DNA from: Thermoplasmatales archaeon
Lineage (GTDB): Archaea; Thermoplasmatota; Thermoplasmata; Thermoplasmatales; GCA-001856825
Direction: 5' to 3'
Length of the DNA stretch: 7,403 nucleotides
Assembly: GCA_014874235.1 (NCBI GenBank)
Contig: JACWAC010000055.1
Location: 1 to 7,403, forward strand
In this document: positions 1-6,388 of the stretch, piece by piece
How the letters are laid out: every line of letters begins with the position of its first letter
Position numbering within the stretch: the stretch's first letter is position 1
Position numbers and translations under genes: made by a program
Notes under the pieces: model-generated
What the model was told of the DNA's origin: nothing
The model's database searches: none
What the model saw: the letters and a program-made list of their open reading frames with translations, nothing else

Positions 1-501
1 CTTTCAAATTTCTTCAGCGGGATGCTGTTGATATGGTCCAGACCATTTGTTCCCGGGGACTATATCGAGTTCAACACGTGGCAGTTTTCTTACATGCTTC
101 CTTCCTATCCTCCAAAATATCTTTCTCGAGACGAGTTCAGATGGAAGATTACGGGTATAGTTGAAGACATTTCGATGAACTTCACAACTATAGTAGAAGA
201 CGACGGAACAGTGCTGAAACTTCCCAACAGTATAGTGATTCAGGGAGCAACTACCGTTAACCCGATCAGAAACAAGATACAAATCAGAACCGAAGTTCTG
301 AAGAGCGTTGACTACGAGAGACTAAAAAAGGAGATCGAATCAATCTCCTCTAGGATTAAGGAAATAACAGATTTCAAGACGAGCGTGGAAGAGATTGGAA
401 GGGAAACGTATCTCTTGAAAATCACTCTGAAGATCGAGGGTGGAGCTTCTGAAGATATTAGAGCGAAATTCATGGAGAATTTGCTCACTGCAGGCAAGTA
501 A
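1..501 (+). CDS. MscS-family mechanosensitive ion channel, C-terminal part (5' end outside window)
   Basis: This is the pore-end and cytoplasmic part of a small-conductance mechanosensitive channel, a membrane protein that opens under membrane tension to release solutes during osmotic downshock. The frame is open from base 1, so the ATG at 22 is internal and the real start lies upstream. The visible protein opens with LSNFFSGMLLIWSRPFVPGD, which matches the end of the pore helix TM3 and the entry to the beta-domain in MscS (SLSNLAAGVLL..RPF..GEYV in E. coli). The beta-domain follows, with GIVEDISMNFTTI and the conserved LPN (KLPNSIVIQGATTVNP). The alpha/beta C-terminal domain ends at TAA 499-501. 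Between GDYIEF and GIVEDI (about bases 73-150) there are roughly 23 more residues than in E. coli MscS, rich in Tyr, Pro and Phe. The family call is secure. The number of N-terminal membrane helices cannot be seen. Confidence 0.9.
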   Translation, partial: LSNFFSGMLLIWSRPFVPGDYIEFNTWQFSYMLPSYPPKYLSRDEFRWKITGIVEDISMNFTTIVEDDGTVLKLPNSIVIQGATTVNPIRNKIQIRTEVLKSVDYERLKKEIESISSRIKEITDFKTSVEEIGRETYLLKITLKIEGGASEDIRAKFMENLLTAGK

Positions 502-543
502 CAGTACATCCTCTGCCCTACAACACAGGAAATCACCAACAAA

Positions 544-578
544 ATTTTTTAACTGATATTGATAATCAGCTTAAGGAG
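544..578 (+). promoter_or_regulatory. Candidate TATA box / T-tract and Shine-Dalgarno upstream of the UPF0173 gene
   Basis: The 87-base gap after the channel gene holds an ATTTTTTAA element at 544-552, which resembles an archaeal TATA box and would place transcription start near 573-577. An AAGGAG Shine-Dalgarno lies at 573-578, ten bases before the ATG at 589. Because these two positions nearly coincide, either the start site is slightly upstream or one element is not used. The T6 run (545-550) could equally terminate the upstream channel transcript, since archaeal polymerase stops at oligo-T. Promoter assignment is inference; the Shine-Dalgarno is clear. Confidence 0.45.
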
Positions 579-588
579 TTGAAAAGGG

Positions 589-1248
589 ATGGTTAAGCTA
601 ACATGGTATGGTCACGCTGCGTGGCAGATAGACTTTCAAGATGCGGTCGTTCTGGTAGATCCGTTTCTTAGGAACAACCCAAAATCTCCGGTCAAGCCGG
701 AAAACCTAAAGAAGATCGATTTTGTGATCGTCACCCACAATCACGACGATCATCTTGGGGATGCATTCGAGATTACCAAGGGAAAAGGGGCAAAACTGAT
801 CTCAATGTTTGAAAACGTGCTCCCTGGCGCTAAAGAGGGTATTCCGGAAGACAACCTAATTGGAATGAACATCGGAAGTGAAGCCAATTTCGGTAAGATA
901 AAGGTGGCATTGGTGCCAGCAGTGCACAGCGGAAACTGTGCAGGGGTGGTCATAACGGGGGACGGAGTCACGATATATCACGCTGGAGATACTGGACTAT
1001 TTGGAGACATGAAGCTGATCGGGCAGATGTACAAGCCGAGAGTTTCACTCCTGCCCACAGGTGGCTTCTATACTATGGGACCCAAGGAAGCTGCTATGGC
1101 AGCGAGAATGATTGGGTCGGAGGTAGTCATTCCCATGCACTACGGGACCTTCCCCGGGATAGACTCAAATCCCAACGAGCTTCGTGCGGCTCTCGGAGAA
1201 GAGTTCAAGGTTCCAATCCTTAAACCTGGAGAGTCATTCATCGTTTAG
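589..1248 (+). CDS. UPF0173 family metal-dependent hydrolase (metallo-beta-lactamase fold, UlaG-like)
   Basis: A 219-residue soluble hydrolase of the metallo-beta-lactamase fold, group UPF0173/COG2220, at the full length usual for that group. The opening WYGHA (His9) and VLVDPFL are typical. The metal site is complete: THNHDDH gives His50, His52, Asp54 and His55; His113 lies in AVHSG; Asp134 in HAGDTGLFGD; and His184 in PMHYGTF. Most family members have no assigned substrate, but the relative UlaG is an L-ascorbate-6-phosphate lactonase, so opening of a sugar-derived lactone is a reasonable idea given the sugar genes downstream. The ATG at 589 is supported by an AAGGAG ten bases upstream. The gene ends 42 bases before the ROK kinase, which appears to have its own promoter, so the two may not be co-transcribed. 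The family call is very secure; the substrate is unknown. Confidence 0.94.
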   Translation: MVKLTWYGHAAWQIDFQDAVVLVDPFLRNNPKSPVKPENLKKIDFVIVTHNHDDHLGDAFEITKGKGAKLISMFENVLPGAKEGIPEDNLIGMNIGSEANFGKIKVALVPAVHSGNCAGVVITGDGVTIYHAGDTGLFGDMKLIGQMYKPRVSLLPTGGFYTMGPKEAAMAARMIGSEVVIPMHYGTFPGIDSNPNELRAALGEEFKVPILKPGESFIV

Positions 1249-1262
1249 GTAGAATGAGAAAG

Positions 1263-1271
1263 AATAAATTT
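1263..1271 (+). promoter_or_regulatory. TATA box for a leaderless ROK kinase transcript
   Basis: AATAAATTT is centred about 24 bases before the GTG at 1291 and is preceded by the purine-rich GAGAAAG, which suits a TFB recognition element. That spacing places transcription start at or next to the start codon. There is no Shine-Dalgarno in front of the GTG, which agrees with a leaderless mRNA. This supports both an independent promoter and the GTG start choice. Confidence 0.6.
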
Positions 1272-1290
1272 CACGATATCCTAATCTGTA

Positions 1291-2244
1291 GTGCCTAATG
1301 GTAACTATCTGGGTTTTGACGTTGGTGGGACCAAGATAACCTCCGTTCTTGCTTCCAGCGATGGAAAGGTAAAGAAGAGGGTCGAGGTCAAGACTAGAAA
1401 ACTCAAGGGAGTCCCCGATTTAATCAGTCAGATCAGCGCGATCGGAAAACAGTTTGACGATTATGAGGGAATCGGGGTGATATTTCCTTCCCCTATCTCG
1501 AATAAGGGGGTCGCGATATTTGCACCGAATCTGATGGGATGGAATGGAATCAACATAAAGAAGAAGCTTGGGGAGGCATTTCATAGAGACGTTTATGTGG
1601 AAAATGATGCAACCGCACAGGCAATTTCCGTCAAGTTGTACGACAAAGGCAGGAAATACAAGAACTTCGTTTATCTCGTGATAGGAACAGGAATTGGAGG
1701 TGGTATATTCATCAACGATGAAATCTACAGGGGTGGCAATGGATATGCCGGAGAACTTGGACACACCGTTGTACTTACGAACGGACCCGTCTGTGGATGC
1801 GGAAGGAGAGGATGCATAGAATCGCTTGCATCGGGACGATCACTGGCAAGAAGAGCAGCAGAGAATTCAAGGGAGATCAGGAATTCTCCCTTCTTGTCGT
1901 CAATTCCTCTGGAAAGGTTGTCGGCAGAGGACTTATTCAGCGGGAGGGAACTGGGCGACCCATTCTGCACGCTTCTGGTGGACGAGACCGTCTACTACCT
2001 GTCAGTCGCAATTTCCAATTACATCAATGAATTCGATCCGGAAGCCATATTCCTTGGGGGAGGACTCATGAAGAACGACCCAACCCTGATTTCGGAACTC
2101 AAAGAATCTGTCGATAACGAACTTGGAAAATATTACAGGGACGTGCCTATCATAAAGGTCGCCGATAGAACTGTCGACCTTGCACCTGTAGCACTTTCTG
2201 TATACGAAACATCAAGGAATCGAAGAGACTTAACTACACACTGA
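1291..2244 (+). CDS. ROK family sugar kinase (probable glucokinase/hexokinase)
   Basis: A 317-residue cytoplasmic ATP-dependent sugar kinase of the ROK (repressor, ORF, kinase) family. There is no N-terminal helix-turn-helix, so it is a kinase rather than a repressor. The phosphate loop is FDVGGTK (residues 9-15). The catalytic base is Asp106 in VENDATAQ. The second phosphate motif is GTGIGGG (132-138). GELGH (154-158) and the zinc motif CGCGRRGCIE (Cys168, Cys170, Cys175, with His158) are intact, so the enzyme should be active. GLGGG near the C-terminus closes the nucleotide site. The start is GTG: MPNGNYLGFDVGG brings the phosphate loop to the usual distance from the N-terminus, and a TATA box lies 24 bases upstream. 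Substrate cannot be read from sequence; glucose is likeliest beside a glucose dehydrogenase, but other hexoses, N-acetylhexosamines or a keto-sugar acid are possible. It ends 62 bases before the dehydratase. Confidence 0.92.
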   Translation: MPNGNYLGFDVGGTKITSVLASSDGKVKKRVEVKTRKLKGVPDLISQISAIGKQFDDYEGIGVIFPSPISNKGVAIFAPNLMGWNGINIKKKLGEAFHRDVYVENDATAQAISVKLYDKGRKYKNFVYLVIGTGIGGGIFINDEIYRGGNGYAGELGHTVVLTNGPVCGCGRRGCIESLASGRSLARRAAENSREIRNSPFLSSIPLERLSAEDLFSGRELGDPFCTLLVDETVYYLSVAISNYINEFDPEAIFLGGGLMKNDPTLISELKESVDNELGKYYRDVPIIKVADRTVDLAPVALSVYETSRNRRDLTTH

Positions 2245-2280
2245 CGCAGAAAATTCGTGAAGTATCCAAGAGAATTAGAC

Positions 2281-2296
2281 TAGAAAATGTTTTTAC
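2281..2296 (+). promoter_or_regulatory. Candidate promoter for the dehydratase-transporter gene cluster
   Basis: The 62-base gap before the dehydratase contains A/T-rich TAGAAAATGTTTTTAC. TAGAAAAT (2281-2288) lies about 23 bases before the ATG at 2307. TTTTTA (2291-2296, within a T5 run) lies about 25 bases before the in-frame ATG at 2319. Neither start has a Shine-Dalgarno, so a leaderless transcript is likely, but which box and start are used is unresolved. The T-run could also end the ROK transcript. Confidence 0.35.
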
Positions 2297-2306
2297 CCTT
2301 CTTTCG

Positions 2307-3497
2307 ATGAATATCAATATGACACGAATTAAGGATATTGATATATTTGAACTTGGAGAGGAAGGTGAGAAGTCAAGTCCGTGGAGTTCCACGATCCTGG
2401 TCTTAAGAATTGTAACGAGTGACGGAGAAGTAGGTTATGGAGAAGCTCCCACCACGTTGATGACAAGGCCAGTATATGAGGAGATGAGAGAAGTTAGAAG
2501 GGTATTCTTGAACAAGGAGGTAGAGGAAATCAGAAAGAACTATCTCGAGTTCTACAAGCATTCTTTCTATCTGCCAGTTTCAATGGAATCTACTGCTGCA
2601 CTGAGCGCTTTCGAAATTGCCTCTTGGGATGCAGTTGGTAAGGAATACGGTGCTCCAATCTACAACCTGCTGGGAGGAAAGTTGAGAGATAAGGTCAGGG
2701 CTTACGCTAATGGATGGTACGACAACTGCATAACTCCGCAGGATTTTCTTGCAAAGGCCAAGCAGGTAGCAGGAATGGGGTTCACTGCTGCCAAATTCGA
2801 TCCATTCGGACCGAACTATGACAAGATATACGAAGAGGGAGTGGGGAAAGCAAGGAAGATTATAGAAACGCTCAAGGAGAAAACGAAGCTGGATCTTCTG
2901 ATTGAATGTCACGGCAGATTTTCTGCGAATTCGGCCATAAGAATGGCAGAGGGTATTGAGGATCTCGAACCATTCTTTGTTGAGGAACCAGTGCACCCGG
3001 ATCAGTTCATTGGACTGAAAAGATTGAGAGAGAGAACGGACATGCGGATTGCGCTGGGGGAAAGAGTGCTAAACAAAAATCTCTTCCTTCCGTATTTCAC
3101 CTCAGATCTAGTGGATGTCATTCAACCTGATATCACAAATGTTGGAGGAATAATACAAGGGAAGGAATCAGCCACCCTGGCAGATTCATTCGGAGTAGAA
3201 GTTGCTTATCATAATGCATTTGGACCCATTCAAACGGCTGCAACTCTCCATCTTGACTATAACATCCCGAACTTTCTGATCCAGGAAAGCTTCGAAAAAT
3301 TCTGGCCAAAATGGAAGAAGGGACTAGTCAAAGCAGGTTACAAGCTCGAGGATGGCTACTTCTCACTGAGTGGGAAACCAGGTCTGGGTATAGAGATAGA
3401 TGACAGGATTTTAAACGATTACAAGACAGACAAGATGGAATCTTTCAATCCAGAAGAACCACCATGGGTGGTCAAGGGTACCTTTAAGAAGGGATGA
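2307..3497 (+). CDS. gnaD: Gluconate/galactonate dehydratase, enolase superfamily (mandelate racemase/muconate lactonizing type)
   Basis: Dehydrates D-gluconate (probably also D-galactonate) to 2-keto-3-deoxy-sugar acid, the second committed stage of the archaeal Entner-Doudoroff routes. The 396 residues closely parallel the 395-residue Sulfolobus GnaD as I recall it: GEVGYGEA near residue 45, then ASWDAVGKE, LLGGKLRDKV, YANGWYD, KFDPFGP and a C-terminal PPWVVKGT. Barrel residues are present: Lys163 in AAKFDPFGP, Glu200 and His202 in IECHGRF, the acidic pair Glu226/Glu227 in FVEEPV, Glu252 in ALGERV, Asp275 in IQPDITN and His302 in YHNAFG. These correspond to the Mg ligands and general acid/base of the superfamily. 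The start is uncertain: MTRIKDIDIFEL from ATG 2319 aligns better with the short Sulfolobus N-terminus than ATG 2307. Its stop overlaps the next gene. Other sugar-acid dehydratases of the superfamily, for example for rhamnonate or arabinonate, remain possible. Confidence 0.86.
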   Translation: MNINMTRIKDIDIFELGEEGEKSSPWSSTILVLRIVTSDGEVGYGEAPTTLMTRPVYEEMREVRRVFLNKEVEEIRKNYLEFYKHSFYLPVSMESTAALSAFEIASWDAVGKEYGAPIYNLLGGKLRDKVRAYANGWYDNCITPQDFLAKAKQVAGMGFTAAKFDPFGPNYDKIYEEGVGKARKIIETLKEKTKLDLLIECHGRFSANSAIRMAEGIEDLEPFFVEEPVHPDQFIGLKRLRERTDMRIALGERVLNKNLFLPYFTSDLVDVIQPDITNVGGIIQGKESATLADSFGVEVAYHNAFGPIQTAATLHLDYNIPNFLIQESFEKFWPKWKKGLVKAGYKLEDGYFSLSGKPGLGIEIDDRILNDYKTDKMESFNPEEPPWVVKGTFKKG

Positions 3498-4117
3498 TGG
3501 GTCTGAAGATCCACGACCTTTCGCTTCCAATAAAAGATGGCATGCCGTACTTTGGAGGGGACCCAATACCAGAAGTCAAGCAGTACAAGAGCATTGAAAG
3601 AGACGGTTACAACATAAAAGAGTTGAAAATTGGAACACACACAGGCACTCATCTGGATGCCCCCGCACACTTTATAAAGGGAGGTAAGACGTTGGATCAG
3701 CTCGATCTCTCAGATCTAAGAGGAGCTGGGACCTGCATTTCATACAATCCAACTGAAGGAATAAAGTTACCTGAACACCACTATGAGATCGTCTTCCTCT
3801 ATACTGGTTATAACAATAATTGGGACAAATTCAGTACTTTTGAAAATTTCAGCTACATAGACAAGTTGGATGCTAAAAAACTCAGGGACTATGGGGCAAA
3901 ACTTGTGGGCATAGACTCCCCATCAGCAGAAGTTTCGGGTTCAAAGAACTTTGAAGCGCATCGCATCCTCCTTGGAAGTTCAATACCTATTGTTGAAAAC
4001 CTCAACTCCAAGACGTTATCACCTCTGATAAATCATAACTTCATTGTCCAAGTCTTGCCTATTCTTATCAAGGACGGAGATGGAGCTCCGGCAAGGGTAG
4101 TGGCAATAGAGGAGTAA
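3494..4117 (+). CDS. Cyclase-family metal-dependent hydrolase (kynurenine formamidase/isatin hydrolase-like); candidate aldonolactonase
   Basis: A 207-residue soluble metal hydrolase of the cyclase family (COG1878), which includes bacterial kynurenine formamidase and isatin hydrolase. It opens with the usual IHDLSLPIKDGMPYFGGDP. The signature HTGTHLDAPAHF gives His49, His53, Asp55 and His59, the metal ligands and catalytic histidine of the family. Further conserved points are GIDSPSAE (139-146), Glu154/His156 followed by RILLG, and VENL (Glu168). All key residues are intact. The start is ATG 3494, inside the dehydratase stop (ATGA overlap), immediately followed by a second in-frame ATG at 3497; GAAGGG just upstream can serve as ribosome site. 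Its place between glucose dehydrogenase and gluconate dehydratase genes suggests that it hydrolyses the lactone linking the two reactions. That is inference; an unrelated amide or ester substrate is possible. Confidence 0.9.
   Translation: MMGLKIHDLSLPIKDGMPYFGGDPIPEVKQYKSIERDGYNIKELKIGTHTGTHLDAPAHFIKGGKTLDQLDLSDLRGAGTCISYNPTEGIKLPEHHYEIVFLYTGYNNNWDKFSTFENFSYIDKLDAKKLRDYGAKLVGIDSPSAEVSGSKNFEAHRILLGSSIPIVENLNSKTLSPLINHNFIVQVLPILIKDGDGAPARVVAIEE
4109..4114 (+). promoter_or_regulatory. Shine-Dalgarno of the glucose dehydrogenase gene
   Basis: GAGGAG forms the last sense codons of the cyclase-family gene and sits four bases before the ATG at 4119. This is short but workable spacing, and it supports translation of the dehydrogenase from an internal site on a polycistronic message. 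Confidence 0.6.
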
Positions 4118-4118
4118 T

Positions 4119-5186
4119 ATGAGGGCTATAACAACAGTACCGCCAGGAGGGGGGGTGAAACTCTCACAGGTAAATATAGAGAGTAAGAATGGCTTAAAAA
4201 TCAAGACTTATCGCACCGGAATCTGCGGAACAGACAAGGAGATAGCTGCCGGTAGATTGGCATTTGTGAGGCCGGAATTAGGGAGTTCCTTGATACTCGG
4301 GCATGAAGCCGTTGGAATCGTCACCGAATCAGACGAAAACTCTGGTTTCAAGGAGGGTGACATAGTAGTCCCCATGGTCAGGAGACCAGGCAAATGTAGG
4401 ATGTGCAGACTTGGGAGACAAGACTTTTGTGAGGATGGAGACTTCGTTGAAGCAGGAATCAGGGGAAAGAACGGTTTCATGCGGGATGAGTTCGTGGAAG
4501 ATCCTCGCTTCCTTGTGAAGGTCAACGACCCATCGATCCTCGATATTGCAGTTCTCACAGAACCAATGAAGAACGTCATGAAAATGAAGGAGATTTTTCA
4601 GTTCATGAGAATGAGAATCCCTTGGTACTGCGACGATTCTACGCTTTCATGCAAGAATCTGTACGTATTCGGAACAGGTACAGAGGGTCTGCTGATCTCA
4701 ACTGTCTTCAAGTCACTTGGAATAAATGTGGTCGAGGTCAACAGGCACCCCTTGGGAGAAAATGTCATGGATTATCTTGATAGTAACAAGATTGATTACC
4801 TTGATACGTCGTCCGAGACCCTCGGACGAAAAGTGAAGGATCAGCCAATGGACGCTGCGATAGATGCGGTAGGTGCCATGGACGTACTGAAGGAGATCAC
4901 AGATAACATCAGAAACAACGGAATTGCAATAATGTTCGGTACGAGTGGCCAGCTACCCTCTTCGACATACGAAGTATTGGAGAATATTGTCGACAGGAAT
5001 GTCGTCGTAGTTGGTAGCGTTGACGGTGCGAAGGCCCACTATGCTGAAGCAATCAGGTTTATGGAGACTCAAGGCAAAGCAATGCAAATGGAGAGAATAA
5101 TCACAGGAAAGTATGAACCGGAAGACCTAAAGATCTTCTCGGAAAAGGAAAAACTGGAGATAAAAAAAGTAATAGCTTGGTCATAA
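4119..5186 (+). CDS. gdh: Glucose 1-dehydrogenase (NAD(P)+), zinc-dependent medium-chain dehydrogenase
   Basis: Oxidises D-glucose, and in characterised archaeal homologues also galactose, at C1 to the aldonolactone with NAD(P)+, the entry step of the archaeal Entner-Doudoroff pathway. The 355 residues compare with about 352 in Thermoplasma and 366 in Sulfolobus. Catalytic-zinc motifs are GICGTD (Cys36, Thr38, Asp39) and GHE (His62, Glu63); Glu148 lies in LTEPMKNVMK, a typical GDH motif. The nucleotide-binding loop is FGTGTEG (184-190), and VNRH (207-210) after strand beta-2 is the motif linked with NADP acceptance in these enzymes. VPMVRRPGK and FGTSGQ are further GDH hallmarks. The structural-zinc lobe has Cys93, Cys96 and Cys104, but Pro90 replaces the first of the usual four cysteines, as I recall also for the Thermoplasma enzyme. 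The gene starts one base after the cyclase stop and carries a perfect hairpin at 4809-4829. The family call is secure; sugar range is inferred. Confidence 0.92.
   Translation: MRAITTVPPGGGVKLSQVNIESKNGLKIKTYRTGICGTDKEIAAGRLAFVRPELGSSLILGHEAVGIVTESDENSGFKEGDIVVPMVRRPGKCRMCRLGRQDFCEDGDFVEAGIRGKNGFMRDEFVEDPRFLVKVNDPSILDIAVLTEPMKNVMKMKEIFQFMRMRIPWYCDDSTLSCKNLYVFGTGTEGLLISTVFKSLGINVVEVNRHPLGENVMDYLDSNKIDYLDTSSETLGRKVKDQPMDAAIDAVGAMDVLKEITDNIRNNGIAIMFGTSGQLPSSTYEVLENIVDRNVVVVGSVDGAKAHYAEAIRFMETQGKAMQMERIITGKYEPEDLKIFSEKEKLEIKKVIAWS
4809..4829 (+). repeat. Perfect 9-bp inverted repeat with 3-base loop inside the glucose dehydrogenase gene
   Basis: TCGTCCGAG (4809-4817) and CTCGGACGA (4821-4829) are exact reverse complements separated by ACC. 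The arms are GC-rich and would form a stable mRNA hairpin. The stretch encodes TSSETLGRK in the nucleotide-binding domain. No T-run follows, so it is not a terminator. The repeat is certain; any role is unknown. Confidence 0.75.
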
Positions 5187-5193
5187 TCACTTC

Positions 5194-5200
5194 AAAGGAG
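5194..5200 (+). promoter_or_regulatory. Shine-Dalgarno deciding the TTG start of the MFS gene
   Basis: AAAGGAG ends seven bases before the TTG at 5208 within the 21-base gap after the dehydrogenase. There is no ATG at this position, and starting here places the first membrane helix at residues 10-29, as normal for the family. The site therefore supports TTG initiation and continued operon translation. Confidence 0.7.
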
Positions 5201-5207
5201 CTAAAGC

Positions 5208-6383
5208 TTGAAAAGTGGACTTCGAAACATCTACATATATACCTTCTTTTTCTCATTCCTCCTCTTAAATCCCATTTGGGTGCTGTATCTCCTGGACTTA
5301 GGATATAGCATATTTTTGGTGACTGTGCTGGACGTGGTGTTCTATCTTGCGATAGTTCTGTCAAGCATACCGATGGGAAGGATAACGGATTCCATAGGGA
5401 GGAGGAATGCACTCTTCATATCGTCAATTCTAACCGGAACGGGAATAATCTTCTTCGGTCTGTTTCAGACATTCATTGGTATCGCTATCAGTTATGCCGT
5501 GTGGGGAATCGGAGTGGCAATAAATAATAGCGCACTGGAGAGCGTCAGCTATGAATATTCAACATCTCACAATCTGAAATATCTAAAAATAATAGGCACC
5601 GTAAACTTTCTATCAGCTCTGTCAGTCGCTATTGCATCCCTTCTCGGTGGATTCATAGGAGAATTCATAGGGTTGAAGATAGTCATACTTCTCACTGCAA
5701 TACTCGTGTTATTCTCTTCTGTCTACACGCTAAAATTGAGGGAAAGGAAGAGAGATAAGACCCACGGCATTCACGTCCCTAAACTTGGAAGTTATGTAAG
5801 GGACAGAAGAATCATGAGCATCATCCTCCTGAGAGTTGCTCTGTTGCTCAACTTTAACATGATGCTCATCTTCAAGCAACCCTACTACAAGGAAATGGGG
5901 ATAGGTACGGGAATGATAGGTGTAATTTTTTTCGTAGACGTACTTCTTAGAGGACTGGGATCATTCAACACCCAGAGATTTGCCTTCATTGCAAGGAACA
6001 GATTTTTCGCAATGCTGCTGTTCACCTCGCTCACATTCTTCACTATCTACATACCCGGTCTAGTGGAAAATTACTTCTCACTGGTCTTCCTGATACTCAA
6101 TTCGGTGATATTTGGGTTCTATTCAAACATACTAAGCGAGGAAGTCAACATCCTGGTCCCCTCCGAGATTCGGGCAACAGTCCTCTCCGTGATATTCCTA
6201 GTGAGTGCTCTTTTTACCGCTTTAGCAGAACCTTTCCTGGGTTATTCGGCCTCGGTCATAGGCCTTGAAAAGACGCTCCTGATTTTCAGCATAGTATTCA
6301 TGCTCATCTCGACCCTTGCAATTTTCATACACATAATGGGAAAGGAAAATAGCAACTTTAGACTGATTATGGATAAAGGGTGA
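5208..6383 (+). CDS. Major facilitator superfamily (MFS) transporter, 12 predicted membrane helices
   Basis: A 391-residue secondary transporter of the cytoplasmic membrane. The loop between helices 2 and 3 carries the MFS motif A, GRITDSIGRR (residues 57-66). Hydrophobic stretches at about 10-29, 35-55, 68-88, 90-110, 130-150, 155-173, then 203-223, 234-250, 268-284, 290-310, 325-345 and 357-378 fit a 6+6 arrangement with a charged central loop (about 174-203, RERKRDKTHG). PSEIRATVLS before helix 11 is a pattern common in MFS_1-type proteins. It lacks the PESPR-type motifs of classical sugar porters that I would expect, so substrate cannot be assigned from sequence. As the last gene of the glucose oxidation cluster it may import glucose, galactose or an aldonate, or export a product. 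The start is TTG, backed by a strong Shine-Dalgarno. The stop is 5 bases from the convergent DUF309 gene. Confidence 0.91.
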   Translation: MKSGLRNIYIYTFFFSFLLLNPIWVLYLLDLGYSIFLVTVLDVVFYLAIVLSSIPMGRITDSIGRRNALFISSILTGTGIIFFGLFQTFIGIAISYAVWGIGVAINNSALESVSYEYSTSHNLKYLKIIGTVNFLSALSVAIASLLGGFIGEFIGLKIVILLTAILVLFSSVYTLKLRERKRDKTHGIHVPKLGSYVRDRRIMSIILLRVALLLNFNMMLIFKQPYYKEMGIGTGMIGVIFFVDVLLRGLGSFNTQRFAFIARNRFFAMLLFTSLTFFTIYIPGLVENYFSLVFLILNSVIFGFYSNILSEEVNILVPSEIRATVLSVIFLVSALFTALAEPFLGYSASVIGLEKTLLIFSIVFMLISTLAIFIHIMGKENSNFRLIMDKG

Positions 6384-6388
6384 GACAT

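Noticed and set aside
22..24. ATG at 22 as the start of the channel gene
   Set aside because: The frame stays open to base 1 and the residues before it (LSNFFSG) are conserved MscS pore-helix sequence, so the gene begins outside the window.
1869..1892. Eight-base inverted repeat (AAGGGAGA ... TCTCCCTT) with an 8-base loop inside the ROK gene
   Set aside because: It is purine/pyrimidine-biased low-complexity sequence with a long loop inside a coding region, so it is plausible by chance; no T-run or regulatory context supports a role.
1797..2071. Two open plus-strand frames overlapping the ROK gene
   Set aside because: They lie wholly inside the well-supported ROK coding region, show no recognisable motif, and read as out-of-frame shadows.
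1291..2244. ROK protein as a transcriptional repressor of the sugar cluster
   Set aside because: There is no N-terminal helix-turn-helix; the phosphate loop begins at residue 10 and the catalytic Asp is intact, which points to a kinase.
2580..2996. A 138-codon minus-strand open frame opposite the dehydratase
   Set aside because: The dehydratase frame has full family similarity; the reverse product has no recognisable domain and no plausible promoter or ribosome site.
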